From positions 62,001 to 126,000 of the forward strand of contig NZ_JADWOX010000008.1 in assembly GCF_016135805.1 (NCBI RefSeq): a stretch of DNA of 64,000 bases, read 5' to 3'. A model generated the notes under the pieces. It was not told the origin of the DNA. It was given only the letters and a program-made list of their open reading frames with translations, and searched no databases. How positions within the stretch are numbered: the first letter of the stretch is position 1; each line of letters opens with the position of its first letter. This document shows positions 24,489 to 33,688 of this stretch, piece after piece. Origin of the DNA: Caulobacter hibisci. GTDB taxonomy: Bacteria > Pseudomonadota > Alphaproteobacteria > Caulobacterales > Caulobacteraceae. The position numbers and the translations under genes are program-made.

Positions 24489-27395
24489 CTAGAACCGGTA
24501 CTGCAGCCCCAGATTAAACTGCCGCCCGGTGTGGGTGTAGACGAAGGTGCTGTCGCGGTCGGAGTCGATGAACTGCCGATTGAAGCGGTCGAAGATGTTC
24601 AGCCCTTCCAGCGACAGCTTGAACTTGTCGTTGATCTGGTAGGACGCGGCCATGTCGAAGGTCAGGTTGGCGTCGTAGCCCTCGACGTCCTGGTAAGGGT
24701 TGTTGGCCGGCAGGGCGACGATCGACTTGTCGCGGTACGAGGCCGACAGGCGGGCGCTGAACTTCTCGTCCTCGTAGTAGATCGTGGCGTTGTAGGCGTT
24801 CTTCGAAAGGCCGACGAGGTCGTTGGTGGTGACGCTGCCGTCGGCCAGGAAGTAGTCGATGGTCGAGTCGACATAGGTGTAGTTCACCAGCGCGCCGGTA
24901 TGGCGCAGCAGGCCCGGCAGGAAGGTGAAGGCCTGCTGGTAGTTGATCTCGAAGCCCTTCAGCGGACCGCCGGGCGTGTTCACCGGACGGGTGACCGTGA
25001 ACAGGGTGTTGTCCGGATCCAGCTGCGAAGTGCCCAGCAAGGTCAGCGGCAGGCCCGTCTGGCGGAAGCTCATTTGCTGCGACTGGTTCTGCACGTAGGT
25101 GTCGATGTCCTTGTAGAACAGCCCCACGCCCAGCACCGAGCCCTGCGAGAAGTACCATTCGCCGCCGATGTCGAAGGTGGTCGCGCGGATGGGATCCAGA
25201 TCCGGGTTGCCCGAGGTGATCGACGGGGTGCCGGTCAGGTTCAGGCTGCCGCCCGGCGACAGGAAGGTCAGGTCGGGGCGCGAGACGACCTTGGCCGCCG
25301 AGAAGCGCAGCACCAGGTCGTCCCTCAGGTCGAAGGCCACGTTCAGGGCCGGCAGCACGTCGAGATAGTCGTTCTCGGCGCTGACGCGGGTCGCGCCGAT
25401 CTGGTAGCCCCGCGCCTGCAGCTCGGTCTTGGCGATCCGGAAGCCGACGTCGCCGCGCACCGGCAGGCCGCCGATCTCGGTCCGCAGGTCGGCTTGCAGA
25501 TAGCCCGAGGTGACCTTCTCCTCGACGCGCCGCGTGCCCCCGGTGTTGGGGATCAGGGCGTACATGCCGCTGTTGCTGTAGAGGTTCTGGTTGGCGACGA
25601 ACTTGTCGTAGTCGATGGTCGCCCAGCTGGACGGGAACACGCCGCCCTTGATGCCGTGGCCGCCGAAGCCCTCGACCACCTTGGTCACCGCCTGCAACTG
25701 GGCGCTGGTCAGGTTGGGCACCAGGAAGTTGTTCGAGCGCTGGAAGGCCGAGGTGTCGAACGAGAACTCGTGGAAGTGGCCGCCGAACTTGATGGTCAGG
25801 TCGTCGTCGGCCCGCCAGGCCAGATTGGCCTCGGCGGTCTTGTAGATGTTGGTGGTGAAAATCTGCGACATCCGCACTTCGGCGTTGCCCGTGCCGAAGG
25901 TGTAGAGGCTGGCGTCGGCGACGTTGAAGCCGTGGGTGATGGTCGGCTGGTCGCGATCGTCGCGGAAGTCGACGGTCATGCTGGTGTTGGGACGCTGGAA
26001 CATGATCGTCGTGGTGATCGGCTGGTCGTAGTCCGACTTCGAATAGCCGACCAGGCCCGACACGGTGATGCTGTCGGTCAGCTCGTGCTTGCCGGTGAAG
26101 GTGTACTGCTGGAAGACGTTCTGGAACTCGTCGTGCTGGGTGTCGGAGCGCACGTCGACGCCGTCGAAGCGGCCATAGGCGACGTCGTAGACCGTCTTGC
26201 CGAAGTTGATGCCGGCGGTGTTGCTGGTCCCGGCGTTGCGCAGGATCAGCTCGCGGATGGCCGTCTGCGGCTTGCCGTTCTGGCTGATGGCGCGGGCGAA
26301 GGAGAAGCCTTCCAGCCAGTTCTCCTCGCGCACCACGTCGTACTTCGAATAGAGGGCGTCGAAGCCGAACGAGGTGCGGTCGTTGGGCTTCCATTGCAGG
26401 GCCAGGGTGGCGCCGGTGCGCTCCTGGTCGTGGTGGAAGCGGCCGTAGCGCGGCAGGCGCGGGAAGAAGACGGTGGTCTGGTTGCCCAGGTCGTACAGCG
26501 TGTCGTTGGCGGCCGGGCGCGCCACGCCGGTGGCGCAGTTCAGGGCGTCGGCGCCGGTGACCGGGTCGGTGGCGGGGTTCTGCGCCGTGCGGCCCACGGG
26601 CGTGCAGAAGCCGCCGTCGATCGTGGCCGGGTTCCAGCCGCCCGAACCCCACTGGTCCTCGAGGAACTTGCGCTTGCTGTAGGCCAGCGAGGCCTGGGCG
26701 CCGAACTCGCCCCAGTCGGTGTCCCAGCGATCGCCGGCGACGATGGTGAACTTCTTGTCCATCTTCTCGGACAGGTCGTTGTAGCCGAGCGAGCCGCCCA
26801 GCACGAGGGTGCGGCCCTTCTGGTCCAGGGGCTTGGCGATGTCGAGATCGACCGTGGCGCCCAGCGAGCCCTCGATCACCTCGGCCTGGGCCGACTTGCG
26901 CACGGTGATGCCGCTGAACAGCTCCGAGGCGAAGGTGTTGAAGTCGAAGCCGCGGCCGAGATTGGCGCCCCGGTCGCTGGTGGTGGCGCCGCTGGTCGAC
27001 TGGGCCTCCATGCCGTTGATGCGCACGCGGGTGAAGCTGGGCGGCAGGCCGCGCACGGTGATCGTGCGGCCTTCGCCGGCCACGCGGGTGATCGACACGC
27101 CGGGCACGCGCTGGATCGACTCGGCCAGGTTGGCGTCGGGGAAGTCGGCGATATCCTCGGCCTTGATGGCGTCGACCACGCCGGAGGACTGGCGCTTGAC
27201 CGACAGGGCGCTGCGCAGGCTTTCTCGGAAGCCGGTGACGATCACTTCCTCGACGGCGTTCTCTGTGGTCTCGCCCGCGGGAGGAGCCGCCGAAGGCGCG
27301 GTCTGGGCGCTCGCCGCGCCAGCGGCCATGGCCGCGGCGGCCAGCACAGCGATGGACACGCCCGCACGCAGGTTACGCAAGGATGACGACGACAT
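24489..27395 (-). CDS. TonB-dependent receptor, carbohydrate-type (Caulobacter/Xanthomonas family)
   Basis: 968-residue outer-membrane receptor. Signal peptide with SAQTAP cleavage region (about residue 33), TonB box region EEVIVTGFRESLRSAL, and a plug starting VVDAIKAEDIADFPDANLAE. The motif TVRGLPPSFTRVRINGMEAQ continues the plug. A 22-strand barrel follows and ends in the aromatic GRQFNLGLQYRF. This plug pattern is the large family used by Caulobacter and Xanthomonas for oligosaccharide uptake. The ATG at 27395 has GGAGGGA 5 bp upstream. No sugar enzymes are adjacent, but an operator-like sequence upstream is shared with the GH28 enzyme, which suggests galacturonide-type ligands. Confidence 0.92.
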   Translation of the reverse strand: MSSSSLRNLRAGVSIAVLAAAAMAAGAASAQTAPSAAPPAGETTENAVEEVIVTGFRESLRSALSVKRQSSGVVDAIKAEDIADFPDANLAESIQRVPGVSITRVAGEGRTITVRGLPPSFTRVRINGMEAQSTSGATTSDRGANLGRGFDFNTFASELFSGITVRKSAQAEVIEGSLGATVDLDIAKPLDQKGRTLVLGGSLGYNDLSEKMDKKFTIVAGDRWDTDWGEFGAQASLAYSKRKFLEDQWGSGGWNPATIDGGFCTPVGRTAQNPATDPVTGADALNCATGVARPAANDTLYDLGNQTTVFFPRLPRYGRFHHDQERTGATLALQWKPNDRTSFGFDALYSKYDVVREENWLEGFSFARAISQNGKPQTAIRELILRNAGTSNTAGINFGKTVYDVAYGRFDGVDVRSDTQHDEFQNVFQQYTFTGKHELTDSITVSGLVGYSKSDYDQPITTTIMFQRPNTSMTVDFRDDRDQPTITHGFNVADASLYTFGTGNAEVRMSQIFTTNIYKTAEANLAWRADDDLTIKFGGHFHEFSFDTSAFQRSNNFLVPNLTSAQLQAVTKVVEGFGGHGIKGGVFPSSWATIDYDKFVANQNLYSNSGMYALIPNTGGTRRVEEKVTSGYLQADLRTEIGGLPVRGDVGFRIAKTELQARGYQIGATRVSAENDYLDVLPALNVAFDLRDDLVLRFSAAKVVSRPDLTFLSPGGSLNLTGTPSITSGNPDLDPIRATTFDIGGEWYFSQGSVLGVGLFYKDIDTYVQNQSQQMSFRQTGLPLTLLGTSQLDPDNTLFTVTRPVNTPGGPLKGFEINYQQAFTFLPGLLRHTGALVNYTYVDSTIDYFLADGSVTTNDLVGLSKNAYNATIYYEDEKFSARLSASYRDKSIVALPANNPYQDVEGYDANLTFDMAASYQINDKFKLSLEGLNIFDRFNRQFIDSDRDSTFVYTHTGRQFNLGLQYRF

Positions 27396-27493
27396 AGGTC
27401 CCTCCTGACGACGGCGCCGCGCGGCGGCCCGCCCTTTTGTTTCCAACCCAAAGCGCCGGTTTTCCCGGTCTGCTTATGTCAGCGGAGACGAAA

Positions 27494-27511
27494 TCCCATC
27501 TTTTGGGACAC
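27494..27511 (-). promoter_or_regulatory. Candidate operator shared with the GH28 gene
   Basis: On the minus strand GTGTCCCAAAAGATGGGA, with arms TCCCA and TGGGA five bases apart, preceded by ATATTGCGA. It lies about 100 bp before the receptor start. The near match GTGTCCCATAATGTAGGGA lies before the GH28 gene. Confidence 0.5.
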
Positions 27512-27708
27512 TATCTCGCAATATAGGTAGAATACTGTGACAAGGCTGAAGCACAAGTCCCCGCCTGTCGGTTAGTCCCCAGATCCACCATCAGCGGGCC
27601 GGGCGGCCCATCCGGAGGGTCTCGTCGAAGCCCCACAATGGCCTCGCTCGACGGATTGACGCGGCGGCGCTCGCGCCACACATAGCCGGGACGTTCCGGA
27701 GCCTTTCG
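27512..27708. other. Rest of the divergent non-coding gap before the TPR protein gene
   Basis: About 200 bp. The left part is relatively AT-rich (CAATATAGGTAGAATACTGTGAC) and may hold the receptor promoter. The right part is GC-rich, and I see no clear promoter or RNA in it. Confidence 0.4.
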
Positions 27709-28446
27709 ATGATCCCGCTTTTCGGCCTGTCGCTGATCTTCTCGATCGCCCTGTGCGTCCACGTGGTGCGCTCGGGCCAGGCCATGTACTGGCTGCTGAT
27801 CATCCTGATGTTCCAGCCGCTGGGCGGGATCGTCTACCTGCTGGCCATCGTCGCGCCGGAGTTCATGGGCGGGGCCAAGGCCCAGCAGATGAAGGTGGCC
27901 GCCCGCCAGGCGCTCGACCCGCAGCGCGAGTATCGCGAGGCCGGCCGCGACGCCGAAGACGCGCCGACCGTCACCAACCTTTCGCGCCTGGCCGCGGCCG
28001 CCACCAGCCTGGGCAAGCACGAGGAAGCCGAGCGGATCTACGCCCAGGCCCTGCAAGGCCACTATGCCGACGATCCGGCCCTGATGCTGGCCCGCGCCAA
28101 CAGCCTGATCGAGCTTGGCCGCGCGGCCGAGGCTCTGACCCTGCTGGAGGCCCTGGGCCAGCAGGACGTCAAGAGCCGCACCCCGCAGACCGCCCTGGCC
28201 CTGGGCCGCGCCCAGGCCGCCCTGGGCCGCACCGAGGAGGCCGACGTCTCCCTGCGCTGGGCCGCCGCCCACCTGCCCGGCTTCGAGGGCATGGCGCGCT
28301 ATGCGGTGTTCCTGGGCGAGAGCGGCCGCAAGGCCGAGGCCCGCGAAGCCCTGGTCGAACTCGACAAGCGCCTGGCCAAGACCCACCCGCGCTTCCGCAA
28401 GGAAGCCAAGGGCTGGCGCGAGATGGCGGCGGCGGCGGCGGGCTGA
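27709..28446 (+). CDS. Membrane protein with phospholipase-D-N-like anchor and TPR repeats
   Basis: 245 residues. Two hydrophobic segments (about 2-19 and 26-48), with MYWLLIILMFQPLGGIVYLL, resemble the short membrane domain found at the N-terminus of cardiolipin synthases. A soluble tetratricopeptide-repeat region follows (about 80-235), with repeats such as GKHEEAERIYAQALQGH and GRTEEADVSLRWAAAHLPG. TPRs bind proteins, so it may be a cytoplasmic-face scaffold. No catalytic motif. Divergent from the TonB receptor. The second half is Ala/Arg-rich. Confidence 0.8.
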   Translation: MIPLFGLSLIFSIALCVHVVRSGQAMYWLLIILMFQPLGGIVYLLAIVAPEFMGGAKAQQMKVAARQALDPQREYREAGRDAEDAPTVTNLSRLAAAATSLGKHEEAERIYAQALQGHYADDPALMLARANSLIELGRAAEALTLLEALGQQDVKSRTPQTALALGRAQAALGRTEEADVSLRWAAAHLPGFEGMARYAVFLGESGRKAEAREALVELDKRLAKTHPRFRKEAKGWREMAAAAAG

Positions 28447-28610
28447 CCCCTCTCCCCTTGCGGGAGAGGGTGGCCTCCGAAGGAGGTCGGGTGAGGGGTC
28501 GATAGCCCTATCCGCAGCGACGGCGATAAGGCCGGGCGCGGCCTTGCAGTTCTGAGAGACCCCTCATCCGTCGACTTCGTCGACACCTTCTCCCGCAGGG
28601 GGGAGAAGGA
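28447..28610. repeat. Composite intergenic palindrome, family A copy 6
   Basis: Begins right after the TPR gene stop and ends at the DUF72 stop, filling the convergent gap. Outer hairpins are present. One arm has a substitution (CCCGCAGGGGGGAGAAGG in place of CCCGCAAGGGGAGAAGG). Confidence 0.86.
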
Positions 28611-29408
28611 TCAGCGGACCTTCTCGATCAGCGCCTTGGCTCCGTGCGGGGCGTTGACCTTGCCCTCGTGGATGATGAAGGCGAAGACGTCGCGGCTTTC
28701 GGCGACGGGCGCCGTGTCCTTGTCGATGCGCGGCAGGTCGCCGGGGCGGTCGCCGCGCGACCAGGTCTTCAGCCGATCGGCCCAGGCGTCGAGCTCGGGC
28801 TCGGGATAGGCCGTGGCCACCTCGTCGGAGCCGGTCTGCAGGCGCGCATAGACGAAGTCGGCCGTCTCGTCGGCGAACTCCGGATAGTCGAAGTGCTTGG
28901 CGTAGACGCCGGCCACGCCATGTTCCCGAAGAAGCGCCGGGAAGGCCGGGGTCATGAAGGTGTCGTTGCGCACCTCGACAGCGTGGCGCAGGCGCACCCC
29001 GTCCTTCTCCTTGGGCAGCAGGGCCAGGAACGCCCCGAAGTCGGCCTCGTCGAACTTCTTGGTCGGCATGAACTGCCAGAGGATCGGCCCCAGCTTGTCG
29101 CCCAGTTCGGTCAGGCCCTGGTCGAGGAACTTGCCGACCGACTCGCCCCCTTCGGCCAGCACCTTGCGGTTGGTGGTGAAGCGCGAGGCCTTCACCGCGA
29201 ACACGAAGTCGTCGGGCGTTTCGTCGCGCCATTTGCGCCAGCTGTCGGGCTTGAAGCTGGAATAGTAGGTGCCGTTGATCTCGATCGCCGTCAGCTGGCG
29301 GCTGGCATAGGCCAGCTCCTCCTTCTGCTTCAGGTCGCTCGGATAGAAGTGGCCGCGCCAGGGCTCGAAGGTCCAGCCGCCGATGCCGATGCGGATATCG
29401 CCGCTCAT
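28611..29408 (-). CDS. DUF72 family protein (YecE-like)
   Basis: 265 residues with a TIM-barrel fold. The family signature is IRIGIGGWTFEPWRGHFYP at the N-terminus, followed by EINGTYYSSFKPDSWRKW, FVFAVKASRF, LGPILWQFMP and HAVEVRNDTF. The biochemical function of DUF72 is unknown, although the family is widespread. The ATG at 29408 starts the family N-terminus; an ATG 81 bp upstream adds unlike residues. It lies downstream of rpsU and its terminator, so it is probably transcribed separately. Confidence 0.88.
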   Translation of the reverse strand: MSGDIRIGIGGWTFEPWRGHFYPSDLKQKEELAYASRQLTAIEINGTYYSSFKPDSWRKWRDETPDDFVFAVKASRFTTNRKVLAEGGESVGKFLDQGLTELGDKLGPILWQFMPTKKFDEADFGAFLALLPKEKDGVRLRHAVEVRNDTFMTPAFPALLREHGVAGVYAKHFDYPEFADETADFVYARLQTGSDEVATAYPEPELDAWADRLKTWSRGDRPGDLPRIDKDTAPVAESRDVFAFIIHEGKVNAPHGAKALIEKVR

Positions 29409-29493
29409 GCGTGTTCCCCTCTTGTTCCGGAGGCGAAACCTAGGCGAGCTTCCCGCCGCCGTCGAGAGGGCAAACCGGGGAGCGGGCAAAACA

Positions 29494-29523
29494 AAACCCG
29501 CGCCGGTCGCCCGGCGCGGGTTT
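29494..29523 (-). terminator. Intrinsic terminator of rpsU
   Basis: Perfect 13-bp stem AAACCCGCGCCGG / CCGGCGCGGGTTT with a 4-base loop. On the minus strand it is followed by TGTTTTG. It lies about 60 bp after the rpsU stop. Confidence 0.75.
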
Positions 29524-29582
29524 CGTCTGTTTTCGGGTGCGTGGAACGCGGAGGCGCGAAGATCCGCGCCTCGACGGCGCTC

Positions 29583-29816
29583 TTAACGCGCCGGCTTCTT
29601 CGGCATCGGCAGCAGGCCTTCGCGCTGGGCGCGCTTGCGGGCCAGCTTGCGGGCGCGACGGACGGCTTCGGCCTTTTGACGGGCGCGCTTTTCCGACGGC
29701 TTTTCGTAATGCACGTGACGCTTCATCTCGCGGAACGAGCCTTCGCGTTGCATCTTCTTCTTCAGGGCCTTGAGGGCCTGATCGACGTTGTTGTCGCGGA
29801 CGAAAATCTGGACCAG
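29583..29816 (-). CDS. rpsU: 30S ribosomal protein S21, probable CTG start
   Basis: 77 residues: [20 protein letters not shown] at the start and a basic C-terminus with [15 protein letters not shown]21 proteins in this group start [10 protein letters not shown]. The codon before GTC-CAG here is CTG (29816-29814), and no ATG or GTG is near in this frame. GGAG lies 8 bp before the CTG, an ideal Shine-Dalgarno position. The nearest other start is a TTG 33 bp upstream, which would add an unlike extension. S21 is needed for initiation, so an unusual start could be autoregulatory. Divergent from the COQ9 gene; a strong terminator follows. Confidence 0.88.
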   Translation of the reverse strand: MVQIFVRDNNVDQALKALKKKMQREGSFREMKRHVHYEKPSEKRARQKAEAVRRARKLARKRAQREGLLPMPKKPAR

Positions 29817-29997
29817 GGGTGACTCTCCATTCGACGGCCCGACCAATTTCCCAAGTCCCTCTTGAGGGGCCGGGCGGGCGAATAAAACCTTACGCTCCGA
29901 AAGGGGTGCTTCCGGGCGACGAGGGGCGGCAGATAGCAGAGCAGACGGGCCATGTCCATGCGCGACGAGGCCTAAACACCGGTGTAGACTCGGATTC

Positions 29998-30657
29998 ATG
30001 AGCGACACCGCGACCAAAGCCACACAGGATTGGGCCGACGAGGCCGAACAACGGGTTCTGGGCGAGGCCATGCGCCTGTCGCCCCGCCTGGGATGGAACG
30101 CCAGCCTGGTGCGCGCCGCCGCGGCGGCGGCCAACCTTTCACCGGGCGAGACCGACCTGCTGCTGCCCCAGGGCCCGCGCGACCTGGCCGCCCTGCTGGC
30201 CCGCCGTCACGCCGCCAAGGCGATGGAATCGCTGGGCAAGTTCGATCCCGCCGCCCTGAAGATCCGCCAGAAGATCCGCGAAGGCGTCATCGCCCGCATC
30301 GACGCCGCCGCCCACGACAGCGAGGCCGTGCGACGCTGGGCCGCGTTCCTGGCCTTCCCGACCAACCTGCCGCTGGCGCTCACCTTATTGTGGGAAAGCG
30401 CCGACCAGCTGTGGCGCTGGGCCGGCGACACGGCCACCGACGAGAACCACTATTCCAAGCGCGCCATCCTGTCGGGGATCCTGGTCTCGACCCTGGCCGT
30501 CGACCTGGCTTCGGGCCGCGACTCGGCGCTCAAGCACCTGGACGCCCGCATCGACGGGGTGATGGCCTTCGAGAAATGGAAGGCCGGCGTGAAGGTGCCG
30601 AACCTGGCGATGGAGTTCGTCGCGGCCCTGGCGAAGATGCGCTACGCGCGGAGCTAA
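29998..30657 (+). CDS. COQ9 family protein
   Basis: 219 residues. COQ9 binds lipids and presents ubiquinone precursors to the hydroxylase COQ7 in mitochondria and Alphaproteobacteria. Its fold is TetR-like but without DNA binding. Seen are the N-terminal helices ([18 protein letters not shown]) and the conserved [20 protein letters not shown]. Also seen are [20 protein letters not shown] and [14 protein letters not shown], the COQ9 core. Divergent from rpsU with about 180 bp between starts. UbiK and an ABC1 kinase elsewhere in the window belong to the same pathway. Confidence 0.9.
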   Translation: MSDTATKATQDWADEAEQRVLGEAMRLSPRLGWNASLVRAAAAAANLSPGETDLLLPQGPRDLAALLARRHAAKAMESLGKFDPAALKIRQKIREGVIARIDAAAHDSEAVRRWAAFLAFPTNLPLALTLLWESADQLWRWAGDTATDENHYSKRAILSGILVSTLAVDLASGRDSALKHLDARIDGVMAFEKWKAGVKVPNLAMEFVAALAKMRYARS

Positions 30658-30673
30658 TCGCCCGGCGGACGGC

Positions 30674-31090
30674 TCAGGCCCGCGCCTTGCGCACCTCGAT
30701 CCAGCAGGCCCCGGCGACGACCACCGCGCTGACCACCGCGAGCGACAGGATCAGCAAGTCGTTGGACGACAGACCGTCCTTGAGCAGGGTCCATACAGAC
30801 ACCGACAGCAGCAGGACCCCGCCGCCGCCGGAACAGAATTTCGCCGTCCGCCGGTCCAGCAGCAGGCCGGCGCCGAGCGCCGCCCAGCCGACCAGGGTGA
30901 GCACGGCGAGCGCCGGCTGCGCCCCGTGCGGGAACACGAACATCAGGATCACGCCCAGCAGCGGGATCAGGCCGGCCTTGCGTACGAAGCGGTTCTGCGA
31001 AAGCCGTCCGCCGGGAACGGCGCCCATCGTCACGCCGCCGATGCTCAGCGTCACCAGGACGATAATCAAGAACAGCGCCAGACCGACCAT
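30674..31090 (-). CDS. Small four-helix membrane protein, unknown
   Basis: 138 residues with four hydrophobic segments (about 2-21, 40-58, 62-80 and 105-128) and short loops, one of which has the glycine run GGGG. The ATG at 31090 has GGAGGA 5 bp upstream, so this start is favoured over one 45 bp upstream. No family recognised. Convergent with the COQ9 gene. Confidence 0.7.
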   Translation of the reverse strand: MVGLALFLIIVLVTLSIGGVTMGAVPGGRLSQNRFVRKAGLIPLLGVILMFVFPHGAQPALAVLTLVGWAALGAGLLLDRRTAKFCSGGGGVLLLSVSVWTLLKDGLSSNDLLILSLAVVSAVVVAGACWIEVRKARA

Positions 31091-31156
31091 GGACTCCTCC
31101 GTGTCTCCCGGACATCGAACGCGAGCGGCGCGCAAAACACAACCTGAATATGCGTA

Positions 31157-31858
31157 TCAGCCCAGCGCCCGCTCGACCGCCGCCAGCGCGTGCAGCGTCG
31201 TGGTATCGAAGACCAGGACCGGGCTGTCGTCCGTTCCCACCAGCAGCATGATCTCGGTGCAGCCCAGGATGATCCCCTCGGCGCCGGCGGCGACCAGCCT
31301 GGCGATGACCTCGCGATAGGCGTGGCGGGATTCCTCGCGCACCACGCCAGCCACCAGCTCCTCGTAGATCACCCGGTGGACCAGGGCGCGGTCGTCGGCG
31401 TCGGGAACCACCACCTCCAGCCCGAACCGCTCTTCCAGCCGTCCGCGATAGAAGGCGTGCTCCATGGTGAAGGCCGTGCCCAGCAGGCCGACCTTGCGCA
31501 GGCCCGCCGCCTGGATCGCCTCGCCGGTCGGATCGGCGATGTGCAGCAGCGGCAGGTCGACGGCCGCCTGCAGCTCGCTAGCCAGACGGTGCATGGTGTT
31601 GGTGCACAGGACGAGAAAATCGGCCCCGCCGCGCTCCAGCGCCTTGCCGGCGTCGGCCAGGCGCTCGGCCAGCTCGTCCCAGCGGCCGGCGTGCTGCAGG
31701 GCCTCGATCTCGGAGAAATCGAACGACCACAGCAGGCATCGCGCGGACGCCGTCGGCCCGCGCCGTGCGCGCACCGCCTCGTTGATCAGTCGATAGTAAT
31801 GCGCCGAGCTTTCCCAGCTCATGCCGCCGATCAGGCCGATGGTCGCCTGATCGCCCAT
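31157..31858 (-). CDS. Aspartate/glutamate racemase family protein
   Basis: 233 residues. Cofactor-independent amino acid racemase fold: GLIGGMSWESSAHYYRLIN at the N-terminus, with the two catalytic cysteines in FLVLCTNTMH and IILGCTEI. Probable product is D-Asp or D-Glu-type amino acids; substrate not provable from sequence. Its start follows the purK stop by 1 bp, so it is the third gene of a purE-purK-racemase operon, a metabolically odd partner. Confidence 0.88.
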   Translation of the reverse strand: MGDQATIGLIGGMSWESSAHYYRLINEAVRARRGPTASARCLLWSFDFSEIEALQHAGRWDELAERLADAGKALERGGADFLVLCTNTMHRLASELQAAVDLPLLHIADPTGEAIQAAGLRKVGLLGTAFTMEHAFYRGRLEERFGLEVVVPDADDRALVHRVIYEELVAGVVREESRHAYREVIARLVAAGAEGIILGCTEIMLLVGTDDSPVLVFDTTTLHALAAVERALG

Positions 31859-31859
31859 C

Positions 31860-32951
31860 TCAGCCCTCCAGAGACCGCAGGCGGTTGACGTGGCCCATCT
31901 TGCGTCCCGGCCGGGCCTCGCCCTTGCCGTAGAGGTGGATGCGGGTCTCGGGCTCGGCGGCGAGCTTCTTCCAGGCCTCGACCTCGGAGCCCAGCAGGTT
32001 GGTCATCTCGACCCGGGCGTGCGGCGCGGTCGGGCCCAGGGGCCAGCCGGCGACAGCGCGGATGTGCTGCTCGAACTGGTCGACCTCGCAGCCGTCCTGG
32101 GTCCAGTGGCCGGTGTTGTGCACCCGGGGGGCGAACTCGTTGACCAGCAGCTTGCCGCCGGCCAGCTCGAACAGCTCGACCCCGATCACGCCCACATAGT
32201 TCAGGGCGGTGAGGATCTTGGCGACGATGGCCTCGGCGGCGTCGCGCTCGGCCGGGGTCACCTTGGCCGGGGCGATCGTGCGGCGCAGCACCCCGCCTTC
32301 GTGGTGGTTGTCCGACAGCGGGTAGCAGACGATCTCGCCGTTGCGGCCGCGGGCGGCGATCACCGACAGCTCGCGGCCGAAATCGGCCGGGGCCTCGAGG
32401 ATGGCCGGCTGGCGGCCGATCTTCTCGAAGGCGGCGATGGCGTCGGCCGGACGCTGGATCCAGGCCTGGCCCTTGCCGTCATAGCCCTCGCGACGGGTCT
32501 TCAGCAGGCTGGGTGCGCCGATCTTGGCCACGGCGGCCAGCAGGCTCTCCTCGTCGTCGACGGCGGCGAAGGCCACGGTCGGCACGCCGATCTCGGCCAG
32601 GAAGCTCTTTTCGACCACGCGGTCCTGGGCGGCGGCCAGGGCGGCGGCGCCGGGGGCGACCTCGCAGCCCAGGGCCGTCAGCTCGGCGACGGTGTCGGCC
32701 GGGACGTTCTCGAACTCGTAGGTGACGACCTGGCAGGACTCGGCCAGCCGCCGCAGCGACCAGCGGTCGTCATAGGCGCCGACGATCTGGCGGGCGGCCA
32801 CGCGGCCGGCCGGGCTGTTTTCCTCGGGGTCGAGGATCACCACGTCGAAGCCGAGGCGGGAGGCGGCCTGGGCCAGCATCCGGCCCAGTTGCCCGCCGCC
32901 GAGGATTCCGAGGGTGGAGCCGGGAGGCAGGGGAAGCGCCGGAGCGGTCAT
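31860..32951 (-). CDS. purK: 5-(carboxyamino)imidazole ribonucleotide synthase
   Basis: ATP-grasp enzyme of purine synthesis that carboxylates AIR to N5-CAIR. 363 residues: TLGILGGGQLGRMLAQAA, the ATP-grasp core KTRREGYDGKGQ, YPLSDNHHEGGVLRRTIAPA, and EFAPRVHNTGHWTQDGC. The ATG at 32951 follows purE by 5 bp. It acts with PurE to convert AIR to CAIR. Confidence 0.95.
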   Translation of the reverse strand: MTAPALPLPPGSTLGILGGGQLGRMLAQAASRLGFDVVILDPEENSPAGRVAARQIVGAYDDRWSLRRLAESCQVVTYEFENVPADTVAELTALGCEVAPGAAALAAAQDRVVEKSFLAEIGVPTVAFAAVDDEESLLAAVAKIGAPSLLKTRREGYDGKGQAWIQRPADAIAAFEKIGRQPAILEAPADFGRELSVIAARGRNGEIVCYPLSDNHHEGGVLRRTIAPAKVTPAERDAAEAIVAKILTALNYVGVIGVELFELAGGKLLVNEFAPRVHNTGHWTQDGCEVDQFEQHIRAVAGWPLGPTAPHARVEMTNLLGSEVEAWKKLAAEPETRIHLYGKGEARPGRKMGHVNRLRSLEG

Positions 32952-32956
32952 GATGT

Positions 32957-33442
32957 TCAGTCCTCGACGCTTTCGGCGACGCTGTCGGTCTGGGCGGCGC
33001 GCTGGGCGTCCAGGCGGGCGGCCAACGCGGGGTCGGCAAGGGCCAGGATCTGGGCCGCCAACAGGCCGGCGTTCTTGGCGCCCGCCTCGCCGATGGCCAG
33101 GGTGGCCACGGGAACGCCGCCCGGCATCTGCACGATCGACAGCAGGGAATCGAGGCCGCTGAGGGCCTTGGACTGCACCGGCACACCCAGCACCGGCAGC
33201 GGGGTCATCGACGCCACCATGCCCGGCAGGTGCGCCGCGCCGCCGGCTCCGGCGATGATTACCTGGTATCCGGCCGCCTTGGCGCCGGTGGCGAATTCGA
33301 CGAGGCGCTGGGGCGTGCGGTGAGCCGAGACGACCTTGGCCTCGTAGGCCACGCCCAGTTCGTCGAGGGCGTCGGCCGCCTTCTTCATCGTCGGCCAATC
33401 CGAGCGGCTGCCCATGACGATGGCGACAGGCGGCGTGGTCAT
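32957..33442 (-). CDS. purE: N5-carboxyaminoimidazole ribonucleotide mutase
   Basis: Class I PurE, rearranges N5-CAIR to CAIR. 161 residues with [27 protein letters not shown] and [16 protein letters not shown]; the His of SAHRTP is catalytic. First gene of purE-purK-racemase. A good sigma-73-like promoter lies about 70 bp upstream. Confidence 0.95.
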   Translation of the reverse strand: MTTPPVAIVMGSRSDWPTMKKAADALDELGVAYEAKVVSAHRTPQRLVEFATGAKAAGYQVIIAGAGGAAHLPGMVASMTPLPVLGVPVQSKALSGLDSLLSIVQMPGGVPVATLAIGEAGAKNAGLLAAQILALADPALAARLDAQRAAQTDSVAESVED

Positions 33443-33508
33443 CGGCGTCTTCCTCAAGCGACGAAGGGAATGACGAAGGCGCCGCGGGCGGCCCCTTGAA
33501 TCGCGCGC

Positions 33509-33536
33509 CTTATAGCGGCTCGCCCTGCCGGGCCAA
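33509..33536 (-). promoter_or_regulatory. Probable promoter of the purEK operon
   Basis: On the minus strand TTGGCCC (33536-33530) and GCTATAAG (33516-33509) are 13 bp apart, matching the Caulobacter sigma-73 layout. Confidence 0.5.
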
Positions 33537-33688
33537 AGCCCGTTCTCGGAGGATTTCGCCAGCGGCGCACGCCGGGCCGGCGCCGCCTGCGTCCTATTGG
33601 CGCCTGTCCTTGCGCACCATTGTCATGGTTAACGAGACAACGCAGATTTCCGATCAAGCTTGACCAGAAGTGATTCGTTGCCCTCCCA

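Noticed and set aside
24531-27386. A 951-codon open frame on the plus strand
   Set aside because: Exact antisense of the TonB receptor, with composition typical of a GC-rich shadow frame and no recognisable domain.
29816-29849. TTG codon 33 bp upstream as the rpsU start
   Set aside because: It would add residues not found in S21 and has no Shine-Dalgarno, whereas CTG has GGAG at 8 bp.
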